DNA of 64,000 bases. Source: Bythopirellula polymerisocia. GTDB lineage: Bacteria > Planctomycetota > Planctomycetia > Pirellulales > Lacipirellulaceae. Location of the stretch: positions 310,001 through 374,000 of the forward strand of contig NZ_SJPS01000001.1 in assembly GCF_007860015.1 (NCBI RefSeq), given 5' to 3'. Within the stretch, counting starts at the first letter, position 1. Each line of letters begins with the position of its first letter. Shown piece after piece: positions 8,398 through 16,665 of the stretch. The position numbers were made by a program, and so were the translations under genes. Below the pieces are notes generated by a model, which did not search any database, was not told the origin of the DNA, and saw only the letters and a list, made by a program, of their open reading frames with translations.

Positions 8398-9274
8398 CAA
8401 TTATTCCCAAGACCACTTGACGACAACTCAGATGCCTCTGCGCATTGGAAAAACCCCTTCGAGCTGGCGGGTGATGCATCCTCAGCGAGTTGGCCAGTTG
8501 CCAAACTGATCGAAGTCAGATTCACCTCCGCAGCCAAACGGTCACCCCACATCCGGATGAGAACTGACTCCGATGCGGGGTAGAACTTTCTATGAGGGTG
8601 TCTCAACCGACGCCGATTCGATGGCAAACTGGCACTATGATTGATGACATGGGTTTAGAAAAGGCGTGGTGCGAAGATATTGACGTATTTAGACTAATGT
8701 CGACGAGTGCGTCAATCCAACTTTTTCTCGGAAGGAGACGCTTGGGTGTTTTGGCCTGTCGGATGCTCCATCAAACCAACGTTTTATTGGAGGTGCCGTT
8801 TGCAGTTTGCAGGACATTCGAGCTGACCGGAAGTTAACCTCTCGTGATACCTGCCAGAGGCCTATTCTTATCCAGGATTTGGACGACTTATCTTAAATTG
8901 CGGCCAAAACCAGAGCACCTGGCGGCTCTAATCGAAGGGTTTCAGCAAACGGGCGATTGTGATCGACCCCGGTAGTTCCTGGTGGCAATAAACCAAGCAC
9001 CGCGGCAATAGATGCAAAGAGACATTCGACGAAGCGCTAGCCAGTTCCGTCGAAGAACACAAGATCGATACTTGTATTAACTAAGTCGCTTTGATTTGCT
9101 TTATGGTCGAGGGCGGAACCAACGTCGCAAATCATACGGGCTCCACGCCGGTCGGGCTTGGGAGACCCCTCGATGAAACTCATGGAAGGGGGATTGCTTC
9201 GCGAGGTCTACTAATTCATACTGGTGAGCTGGACGGTGCCGTCCTAACTCATCTCTCCTGCGGGAGGCGGTTCC
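8398..9274. other. Gene-free stretch with repeat element copy B
   Basis: Apart from the IS110 right end and the repeat at 8525-8664, I see no coding frame with a plausible protein. A GGGAGG ribosome binding site at about 9260 serves the next gene. Confidence 0.5.
8525..8664 (+). repeat. Dispersed ~100-150 bp repeat, copy B
   Basis: It matches copy A (4310-4460) in the same direction: TGACTCCG, TGCGGGGTAG, TTCT, TGTCTCAA and TGGCACT, with a looser match upstream (GTCAC, TGAGAA). Divergence between the copies argues against very recent duplication. Confidence 0.5.
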
Positions 9275-12055
9275 ATGAAAGTTGTAGAGCTGTTTGTTGG
9301 CGCGTGTTGCTTGTCGATGGCCTGCGCGGCTAGTTCTGTCAAGGCGGCCCCAATCATCTCGGTCGACGTGCCGATCGCTCAGCCCCTGGCCGTGGCATTC
9401 TCGCCGGACGGTCGGCAAGCGGCGGTCGGCGGCACGGAGACGATCGGCAACGTTCCTAACGACGGAGTCGTTGCTTTAGTGGACGTCGAAACGGGAACGC
9501 AAAAGGCACTGCTCCGGCACTCTGGCGCAGTCAAACTTGCCTCCGGCGGAAGCTCCGCCTCTATGAATATTATTCACGACCTAGCGTACGCGCCGGACGG
9601 GAAGTTACTCGCCGTAGCGGCCGAACTGGGTTTACACCTGTGGAACACCGCTGACGGATCCGAGTCAGCGACGCTTGTAGGCGACAAGCCTAAGGAATAT
9701 GTCGGCGGGATTTCTTCGGCCACGTTTTCACCCGATGGAAAGCTTTTGGCGGCAACCTTGGGTTGGAAAAGCAAGGTTGGATTGTGGGATGCCGACACGA
9801 GCGCGCGACTCCGTGAAATCGAGGGCAGCGGTCACGCCGACTTGGCTTTCACGGCGGACAGCCTGCACTTGGTTTCCGCGGAGCACGGCAATCTCGTTCG
9901 CCTCTGGCGTGTCTCCGATGGTCGGCAGTTAACAGAGGTGCATGCCCAAATGGGTCCGCTCTATGGCGTTGCGATCGATCCCGCAGGGAAGCTCCTGGCG
10001 GCAGTCGGCGAAGGTGGCGAGAAGATGTGGAGGTTAGGGAGTACGGCGGACGACCAGTGGCGATTTACCGATGAGGTGCAGCTAGTAGGCCAGACGGGGC
10101 CTGTGCAGAGCGTAGCCTTCTCTCCCGATGGGAAGCTGTTGGTCACTTCAAGCGCCAGCGGCGTCGTGATGCTCTACGACGTCGAGACGCGCGCTGTGTG
10201 CGGGGCGTTGTGGGCCGGTGGGCCTTGCGCATTCTCGCCCGACGGAGAGCGCCTGGCAGTTGCCGAGACGGTGCGCGGGAGACGCGAACCTAAGAGTCGA
10301 TTCTCGATTTGGAGGGTGGCTGACTTGTTGGACGGCGACCGACTGGCCGAGCAGTCTCGCATGGCGGCAGAAACATTGATCCGCATCGCGTCGTCGGACC
10401 GGCCGAATTACGACGCCCAGCCGCGAACGATCGCGGTGTTAGCCGTCCCGCAGGCCGCTGCGGCAGCGCCGGCGCTGATCGACGCGCTGACCGATCCCAA
10501 GATCAAGCGGAAGAAGCTCGTTGCCATGGGACTGGGACGGATCGCAGCCGTCAGTCGCGAGGCGGTCGCCGCCTTGACCAAAGCGCTGCGCGAGGACCCG
10601 GACGTCGACGGGCGGACTGACGCGGCCCTGGCCCTATCCATGACGACGCCTGAGGCGGCGGAGTTCGCCGTGCCTGCGCTGACGGACGCGGCATTGAACG
10701 ACGCTTCTCCCGCCGTCCAGCGTATCGCCCTGCGTGCCTTGGAGAAAATCGATCCGATAGCGTTTCGCGAGACGGTGACCAAGCTGCGGGCCCGCGGCCC
10801 GGTGCGGGCGAAGGTCGAAAAGCGCAACGACGAGTTCTACTACCAGGACCGCTCGCTCGATGATTGGATGGACCGACTCACTCAGTGCTTTATCCCAAAC
10901 GAAATCTTCGGGCGGCCAAGCCCGCAGGAGCCACTGGCCGCCATCCGGGCCATGGGCGCCGACGCCGTCCCGACGCTTATGAAGGCGCTTGAGAGCACCG
11001 AATGGTCGCGGCGACAGGCCGCGGCAGCAGGACTTGAGATTCTGGGTCCCGCGGCGGCAGTCAACGCGGGAGTCAGCGAGGCGGAACTGCAGCAACTCAT
11101 TCGAGCCGCCGTCGCTCCGCTATCCCCTCCAGCCGTCGCACCGCCATCCCCTCCAGCAGTCGATCGCGCCATAGTTCGCCCAAAGAAGCGATTATTGCTC
11201 GAGCCGGGCACGGTAAAAGCGTGGCCGACCGGTGCGACGCCGATCGAGATCCGAAATCCGAGTTTTGAAGACGACAAGATCGCCGACGGCAAGTGGCTAG
11301 GGGGGCAGATCAGCGGCTGGACGAACGTCACGCGCGAAGATTTTGCTTACGGCGCCCAAAATCCAACGGATGCTCACTTTGCCAAAGCCAACGACGCCGA
11401 CGGCCGGCTCAGTGTGGTCCCTGACGGCGCCAACGTCGCCTTCAGCTACGGCTGGGGTCGATCGCGGGGTTCGACAATCGCCCAGGTGCTCCAGGAGGTT
11501 TTAAGGCCCGACACACGGTACTACCTGAACGTCGAGGTAGGAAACCGGCTGGATACGAAGATGCCGAAGTACAAAGTACAATTACTAGCCGGCGGCAAGG
11601 TGCTGGCGGGGGACGACAACATGCTACGGCCCAAGCACGGTGAGTTTCTTACATCGCGGGTCGAGTATGTCAGCGACGATCGCCCGGCACAACTTGGTAA
11701 TGTGCTCGAGATTCGCCTGTCAACGTTTGACATGGACGACTCCACGGGTTGGACGCAAGCAGAGTTCGATCATGTGCGACTGGTGAGCCTGCCCACAGCA
11801 GAGGCCAACGAGCGACCGTCCATTTCCCTAGCGTGGCCCCACGGCAAACCAGAGGACCGGTGGTTGATTGCTCGTGCGCCGACGCCCGCAGGGCCATTTT
11901 CGGTGGTTGGCCAAGTGACGGGCGGAGAGGGCGCATTCGTCGACAGCGACGCGAGGTTGCAGCCCGCAACGACCTACTACTATCAGGTAGAAGGCGACGG
12001 GGCCCAGTCGACGGTGAGCGCGGTGATTGGCGTTACGACGCTCGGAAAGCACTAG
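9275..12055 (+). CDS. Exported WD40-HEAT-carbohydrate-binding-like mosaic protein
   Basis: The 926-residue product starts at ATG 9275 behind GGGAGG. A signal peptide (ending SVKA, about residue 24) leads into a WD40-type propeller (about 30-350) with repeated AFSPDG/TFSPDG strands. Residues about 365-620 are Ala-rich helical repeats of HEAT type (APALIDALTDPKIKRKKLVAMGLG, AVPTLMKALES). A Ser/Pro linker (APLSPPAVAPPSPPAV) leads to a beta-sandwich (about 655-835; IEIRNPSFEDDKIADG, YYLNVEVGNRLD, FDHVRLVSLP) like HpiC1/DUF642-type binding domains, then a fibronectin-like end (TTYYYQVEGDG). It is probably an extracytoplasmic scaffold or binding protein. No catalytic motif is recognised. Confidence 0.8.
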   Translation: MKVVELFVGACCLSMACAASSVKAAPIISVDVPIAQPLAVAFSPDGRQAAVGGTETIGNVPNDGVVALVDVETGTQKALLRHSGAVKLASGGSSASMNIIHDLAYAPDGKLLAVAAELGLHLWNTADGSESATLVGDKPKEYVGGISSATFSPDGKLLAATLGWKSKVGLWDADTSARLREIEGSGHADLAFTADSLHLVSAEHGNLVRLWRVSDGRQLTEVHAQMGPLYGVAIDPAGKLLAAVGEGGEKMWRLGSTADDQWRFTDEVQLVGQTGPVQSVAFSPDGKLLVTSSASGVVMLYDVETRAVCGALWAGGPCAFSPDGERLAVAETVRGRREPKSRFSIWRVADLLDGDRLAEQSRMAAETLIRIASSDRPNYDAQPRTIAVLAVPQAAAAAPALIDALTDPKIKRKKLVAMGLGRIAAVSREAVAALTKALREDPDVDGRTDAALALSMTTPEAAEFAVPALTDAALNDASPAVQRIALRALEKIDPIAFRETVTKLRARGPVRAKVEKRNDEFYYQDRSLDDWMDRLTQCFIPNEIFGRPSPQEPLAAIRAMGADAVPTLMKALESTEWSRRQAAAAGLEILGPAAAVNAGVSEAELQQLIRAAVAPLSPPAVAPPSPPAVDRAIVRPKKRLLLEPGTVKAWPTGATPIEIRNPSFEDDKIADGKWLGGQISGWTNVTREDFAYGAQNPTDAHFAKANDADGRLSVVPDGANVAFSYGWGRSRGSTIAQVLQEVLRPDTRYYLNVEVGNRLDTKMPKYKVQLLAGGKVLAGDDNMLRPKHGEFLTSRVEYVSDDRPAQLGNVLEIRLSTFDMDDSTGWTQAEFDHVRLVSLPTAEANERPSISLAWPHGKPEDRWLIARAPTPAGPFSVVGQVTGGEGAFVDSDARLQPATTYYYQVEGDGAQSTVSAVIGVTTLGKH

Positions 12056-12214
12056 CGTGCGACACGACTCGTGATGGAAGTGTTGGGCTCCCTCCAAACT
12101 TTGCCCATACCTTCTACTAGGTGCATCATGTAAGAACCCGTTCGAACACGGTTTAACTAATCGTCCGGCAGCGGCCTAGGAGACTGCTGGACATTTAATG
12201 GAGGAAATAGTGCC

Positions 12215-13216
12215 ATGGTTGTTTTGCAAACAGTGCGATCGAGAATAGTATGCGTAGACCAGCAGCTGGCTACCAACAGCAACGATTCGGTTACTGACAG
12301 ATCCCACCCCGACCCTGCGTTGGCCTCCCATTCGCGTACTTGTCGACGTAAATGGATGATTAGCGCCGACGCGCCGCTTAGCCAATTCTTGTTGGCAGGA
12401 ATTCTGCTCATCATTAGAGACCCGAATGGCAATGAGACGAAGCGATTGGCACTCGAAAAAGGATCTCGGGTCGAAATTGTTGAAAACACGTCTCTGCAGA
12501 CTCCAAGCGATCCATTAAAGCAATCAAGTAGCAAGCCACCGAATGTCAATTCGCTAGAACTCGTCGACGATCAACCTTCCGGACGATTCACGGTCTTTGC
12601 GCCAACTTACGAGCCAACAGCAACCCGTCTGTTGACGGAAATGATGACGTCGGTAAACAAGCCGGATTCAGTCCACGTCATCGATAAACTATCGGACATC
12701 GGCGCCGACGATCGCGACGTAGTGCTGCTAGTGATGGACAGTAAAGCATTTCTCGAAATTGGCGACTACGATCCTCAGAATCTGAAACAGCGAAAGGTGA
12801 TCGGCATCGGATACGGTGCCGCCAAGCTCTTCGGCGAGTTGGGTCTGGAGATCAATGGTGGCGCTTGCGCACACGGAGTCCAAGGCCCACCGCGAATTTC
12901 CATGGAACCAAATAGGCTGATCGTTGAATCCCGCGTTCCGGCTCCGTTGTTCGTATTTGAGCCTCCCGTGATTGACGCCGAGCACTATCACAACGACTTG
13001 TTTTTTGGAATGTACATCGGTGATAAAAAGCCAATGCGCCGTGACTTGGTTGACATCATCTCCCTCCAAACTGCCGACAAAAAATACGCTCCGATTGTTC
13101 GACAAGGAGTTAAGGTGTTGATTTGCGTCGATGCACCTGCGGACCAATGGTCGAAACCTTTTCGTCAACTGGTGAATGAGATCGCGATTGCTCTTGATTC
13201 TCATCGACCAAAATGA
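12215..13216 (+). CDS. Unknown protein with planctomycete membrane-anchor motif and degenerate amidotransferase-like fold
   Basis: The 333-residue product starts at ATG 12215 after GGAGG. Residues about 53-80 read APLSQFLLAGILLIIRDPNG, then a Lys/Glu-rich strand ending SRVEI; this pattern of a membrane segment followed by a short strand pair is common in planctomycete kinases and anchored proteins. The C-terminal part contains VIGIGYGAAKLFGELG, which resembles the nucleophile elbow of class I glutamine amidotransferase-like domains but with Tyr where Cys would be. The first 45 residues look unstructured and could be a fusion remnant. The function is unknown, and the domain reading is tentative. 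Confidence 0.55.
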   Translation: MVVLQTVRSRIVCVDQQLATNSNDSVTDRSHPDPALASHSRTCRRKWMISADAPLSQFLLAGILLIIRDPNGNETKRLALEKGSRVEIVENTSLQTPSDPLKQSSSKPPNVNSLELVDDQPSGRFTVFAPTYEPTATRLLTEMMTSVNKPDSVHVIDKLSDIGADDRDVVLLVMDSKAFLEIGDYDPQNLKQRKVIGIGYGAAKLFGELGLEINGGACAHGVQGPPRISMEPNRLIVESRVPAPLFVFEPPVIDAEHYHNDLFFGMYIGDKKPMRRDLVDIISLQTADKKYAPIVRQGVKVLICVDAPADQWSKPFRQLVNEIAIALDSHRPK

Positions 13217-14063
13217 TGCGCAGTGTCACAGTTGCTGACCTGCGCAGCTAGTGGAGGGGCCGTACACGAGCCACTATCCCTGCTGCTGATATTTGCAACT
13301 GCAGTCTGGCGTTGCCGACCCGCATTGACAGAGCCGAAAAGCAATTCAATTGAGAGAATGTCAACAAACCACCGTCTTAAAATTGGCTGAATCGCTTCAG
13401 TGGGCGTTCTAAAACCCGTCGTTGCGGTAGCTTCTTGACACAGATTTTTCGTGCCGGAAAGTCATACGTGTTCTCAGACTGAGACGCTTCGACTTTTTGT
13501 CCCGTTAGATGCGTTAATCAGCCAACCTTTATGATGCTCTAGAATACGCTTTGAGAACTAAGTTTTAGATTCGCCGGTCGTTCAGAAAAATGCTGAACAA
13601 CTTCGCTAAACGATAAATCCAGCTGTCACTGGCCTGTTTTTAAGAAATGTCATTGACAGTGCCAATCCGCCAGCCGAAGATTGGGTATGCACGTCCCAAT
13701 CCGAGGTGCACTCTTTTCACAAGACTTGTTTGGAGGACTAATCTACAGCAATTGACTCAACAAAGGATCGTTCTGTACTCACGAAGACTTTCTTTTACCC
13801 CAATCTGCCAGAAGGTGCTCGCACCTTTTGGTACCTGTAGCCGACGTGCGGGAGAAATCGCGAACACTTTTTTATTGCGCCGACCAAGTAAGTCGGATGA
13901 GGTTTACATACGGAGTATTCGAAATCTGAAACGATTCCAGGCACAGCCATATGGGAAATACCGGATCAGACTTTAATATGCGGCCGACCTCGCGCCGACT
14001 TTCATGTGGTGGTTCACAGTTCTCGTCTCGCCGTAAAAATGCGTGTGCAGATTGGTTTCTGGC
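13217..14063. other. Gene-free stretch with a palindromic motif
   Basis: No persuasive coding frame is seen. TTCTCAGACTGAGAC at 13471-13485 is a palindrome-like motif that matches 14 of 15 bases at 6817-6831 in the IS110 left end. Just upstream, GTTGCGGTAGCTTCTT (about 13419-13434) resembles part of the repeat at 4310 and 8525. Confidence 0.4.
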
Positions 14064-14669
14064 ATGAGCGAATTCCCGGATACTCCCACGCAAGCCGAGG
14101 AAATTCAGGCGGAGTTGGAACGGTGCCGCAATTACTTGCGGTTCCTGGCCGACATCAAACTGCATCGTCGGCTCCGTCGCCAAATCGATCCCTCCGATAT
14201 GGTCCAAGAGACTATGCTGAAGGCATACGCTGCCTGGGATAAGTTTGCTGGGAGCGAACCAGGGCAGCGAGTGGCCTGGTTGAGGCAGATACTAATGCGA
14301 ACGATCCTCCACGCGCTACGTGATGCTCATTGTGCTAAGAGGGATATTGCTCGCGAGCAGCGACTGGAAGGCCTCATCGAGGAGTCGTCTCGCAGGATAG
14401 AGCAGTGTCTGGCCGCTGACGAATCATCTCCGAGTGCGGCCGTACAGCAGGCAGAAGAATTGATGAGAGTTGCCGATGCCGTCTATCAGTTGCCAGAGGC
14501 GGAGCGCATCGCTGTCGTGGGATATTACTGGCAGGGGGGCACGCTTAGTGAAATTAGTGAAACTTTGGGGCGCAGCGCGCCAGCCGTGGCTGGACTGGTC
14601 CATCGAGGCTTGCGTCGCTTACGTGGGCAATTGATCGATATGGATTCTCGGGAGCTGACAAATACCTGA
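14064..14669 (+). CDS. ECF-family RNA polymerase sigma factor (planctomycete type)
   Basis: The 201-residue product from ATG 14064 has a sigma-70 region 2 (LRRQIDPSDMVQETMLKAYAAWDKF, WLRQILMRTILHALRD) and a region 4 helix-turn-helix (GGTLSEISETLGRSAPAVAGLVHRGLRRLR). It fits the planctomycete-specific ECF group normally encoded next to a membrane Ser/Thr kinase, as here (next gene 76 bases downstream). No anti-sigma gene is adjacent, so control through the kinase is likely. A 21-base upstream extension without a better ribosome site is possible. Confidence 0.88.
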   Translation: MSEFPDTPTQAEEIQAELERCRNYLRFLADIKLHRRLRRQIDPSDMVQETMLKAYAAWDKFAGSEPGQRVAWLRQILMRTILHALRDAHCAKRDIAREQRLEGLIEESSRRIEQCLAADESSPSAAVQQAEELMRVADAVYQLPEAERIAVVGYYWQGGTLSEISETLGRSAPAVAGLVHRGLRRLRGQLIDMDSRELTNT

Positions 14670-14745
14670 CACCGACTGACTTTCGCTTGACCATACTCCT
14701 TGGGCAAGTGGCGTGTAGGTGATTCAGGCCTTGTAAGAATAACAC

Positions 14746-16503
14746 ATGGGTCAGATGAATAGACCGTCGGCCGGGGATGACCAGCAGCGATTGGAGCGCG
14801 CCATTGCCACGTATCTAGATGATGTGGCGCAGGGCAAGCCTCGAAACCCAGACGATTTGCTTGCCGCTCATCCGGAGTCGGCGGACGCCCTACGCCAGTT
14901 CCTGGAAGACCATGAGCGACTCATGCGGCTCGCTCGATCCTGGCGTTCGGACGCTCCGGTCAATGACAATGAACTTAACGCTGCCAGTCGATTCAACTCT
15001 GAGAAAGTCAAATCGAGCTTCCACCAGTATCCAAGACGAGAGTGCGATCCTGCCGGACAGACGGCTATCTTCGAGACGCATTGTTCAGGACTAGGCCAGT
15101 TTGGCGACTACGAGCTCCTGCACGAAATCGCCCGAGGCGGCATGGGCGTGGTCTACAAGGCTCGTCAAGTGAGCCTCAATCGCATCGTCGCGATCAAGAT
15201 GATACTGCAGAACCGCTTGCAGGAAAGTGAGGACATTGAGCGATTCCGTCTCGAATCGCAGGCCATCGCCAAGCTTACTCACCCGCACATCGTCGTGATT
15301 CATGATGTCGGACAAAATGGTGAACAACATTATTTCTCGATGGAATTTGTCGCAGGTCAGAGCTTAGCTGAGTTAATCCGTCGAGGCTCTTTGACCAAGC
15401 AAAAAGCCGCGGAGTATGTCGAGCAAGTAGCCAGGGCGGTTCATTTCGCCCACGAACACGGAGTCATTCATCGCGACATCAAGCCGTCGAACGTCCTCAT
15501 TGACGAAAATGACCGGGCCCGGGTAACAGATTTCGGCCTGGCGAAGCATATTGATCGCGGGGAGCAACTGACCGTGACTGGACAACTTTTGGGCACTCCT
15601 GCCTACATGGCACCCGAGCAGATCACCAGTCGCCGCGGCGTAATTGGACCTTCATGCGATGTGTATGGTCTCGGCGTACTCCTCTATGAGTCCTTAACTG
15701 GACAACCTCCGTATAGAGGTCGTGACCACATCGATACGCTCCTGCAGATTCTGGAGTGCGACCCTCCAGAGCCCCGACAACTCAACCCGCAAATCCCGCG
15801 AGACTTGGAACTGATTTGTCTTAAGAGTTTGGAAAAGGACCCTAAGCATCGCTATGCATCGGCTGCCGAAGTGGCCGACGACTTATCGCATTATCTGGTA
15901 GGCGATTCGATAAGTCTTACTAGTCCCAACCTGATGGACACTTTTGTGCGCACTCTTGAGCGCAGTCACTATGATCGCGAGTTCCACACTTGGTCGCGCA
16001 TGCTGCTGCACTTGGCTTGGATCTCGCTGGCCACGCACCTGATGGTGTTCCTGAATCGGGAGCTCGAACTTCCGCATCCGTTAATTGGTTTGATGGGGAC
16101 TCGGCTATTCGAAATCGTCGGCATGGGAGCGGTCATGTGGGGGTTTCACAAGCAGTGGTACCCGCCGCGCGGAGCTCCGGGGAGACAATTGCTTTCGCTG
16201 TGGCTGGGGTACATGGCAGGCTCGCTCGCACTAGTGAGCATTGCCTACATTCTCACTCCAGCCGATACTGCGTTTAACGATTTTCTGGCATATCCACCAA
16301 TGGCAGTATTGGCAAGTCTATTGCTATTGATGCTAGGCAGTAGCTATTGGGGTTATTGCTACATTCTCGGGGCTGTATTTCTAGCATTGGCATTCTTGAT
16401 GACGTTGTGGCTGGGGATCGCTCCTTTGTTGTACGGGGTGGCCTGGGCAGCCAGTCTTTTGACACTTAGTAGGCGCCTGGGCCGGTTGGCCGAGAGTCAG
16501 TGA
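14746..16503 (+). CDS. Membrane-bound Ser/Thr protein kinase (Pkn type)
   Basis: The 585-residue product has a cytoplasmic N-terminal helical region (about 10-65), a full Hanks-type kinase domain (about 118-385) and a C-terminal membrane domain of about five helices (about 420-575). Catalytic landmarks are intact: the glycine loop ARGGMGVVYKA, VAIK (Lys about 151), HRDIKPSN (Asp244), DFG (Asp262), GTPAYMAPEQ and the C-lobe CDVYGLGVLLYE. Unlike typical Pkn kinases it has no PASTA, WD40 or TPR sensor, so the helical membrane domain is the likely sensor. Pairing with the upstream ECF sigma gene suggests that phosphorylation activates that sigma factor, as known for this ECF class. Confidence 0.92.
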   Translation: MGQMNRPSAGDDQQRLERAIATYLDDVAQGKPRNPDDLLAAHPESADALRQFLEDHERLMRLARSWRSDAPVNDNELNAASRFNSEKVKSSFHQYPRRECDPAGQTAIFETHCSGLGQFGDYELLHEIARGGMGVVYKARQVSLNRIVAIKMILQNRLQESEDIERFRLESQAIAKLTHPHIVVIHDVGQNGEQHYFSMEFVAGQSLAELIRRGSLTKQKAAEYVEQVARAVHFAHEHGVIHRDIKPSNVLIDENDRARVTDFGLAKHIDRGEQLTVTGQLLGTPAYMAPEQITSRRGVIGPSCDVYGLGVLLYESLTGQPPYRGRDHIDTLLQILECDPPEPRQLNPQIPRDLELICLKSLEKDPKHRYASAAEVADDLSHYLVGDSISLTSPNLMDTFVRTLERSHYDREFHTWSRMLLHLAWISLATHLMVFLNRELELPHPLIGLMGTRLFEIVGMGAVMWGFHKQWYPPRGAPGRQLLSLWLGYMAGSLALVSIAYILTPADTAFNDFLAYPPMAVLASLLLLMLGSSYWGYCYILGAVFLALAFLMTLWLGIAPLLYGVAWAASLLTLSRRLGRLAESQ

Positions 16504-16665
16504 GAGTTTTTTTCTAATTATTGCAGATCGGCGCGCAGGGTTCGGGGGGTTTCGGGCTCTATAGTCTTAGGCAGACCCTCAGGGAGATGAGTTCGAAGTA
16601 GGCCCAAACGTGTGGCGACGGGTGGACTGCGCGGTGGTTTGCGATCCAACTATGGGAGAACCTAG

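Larger units (their letters stand above)
6811..8400 (+). mobile_element. IS110-family insertion sequence (approximate limits)
   Basis: It comprises an IS110-type transposase gene preceded by a ~330-base structured non-coding region. IS110 elements lack terminal inverted repeats and make little or no target duplication, so the ends cannot be fixed by eye. The left limit is placed at the imperfect palindrome at 6811-6835; the right end lies shortly after the transposase stop at 8397. A long left end with a short right end matches the IS110 subgroup rather than IS1111. Confidence 0.7.

Noticed and set aside
8592-8837. 81-codon open frame after the IS110 gene
   Set aside because: It overlaps the repeat copy, has no ribosome site and its translation looks random.
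10408-11331. Minus-strand open frames inside the WD40-HEAT gene
   Set aside because: They mirror the high-GC third positions of the real gene and have Ser/Arg/Ala-rich shadow composition.
13647-13976. 109-codon plus-strand frame in the gap before the ECF sigma gene
   Set aside because: The translation is rich in Arg, Thr and Gln with no domain-like pattern and lacks a start signal.
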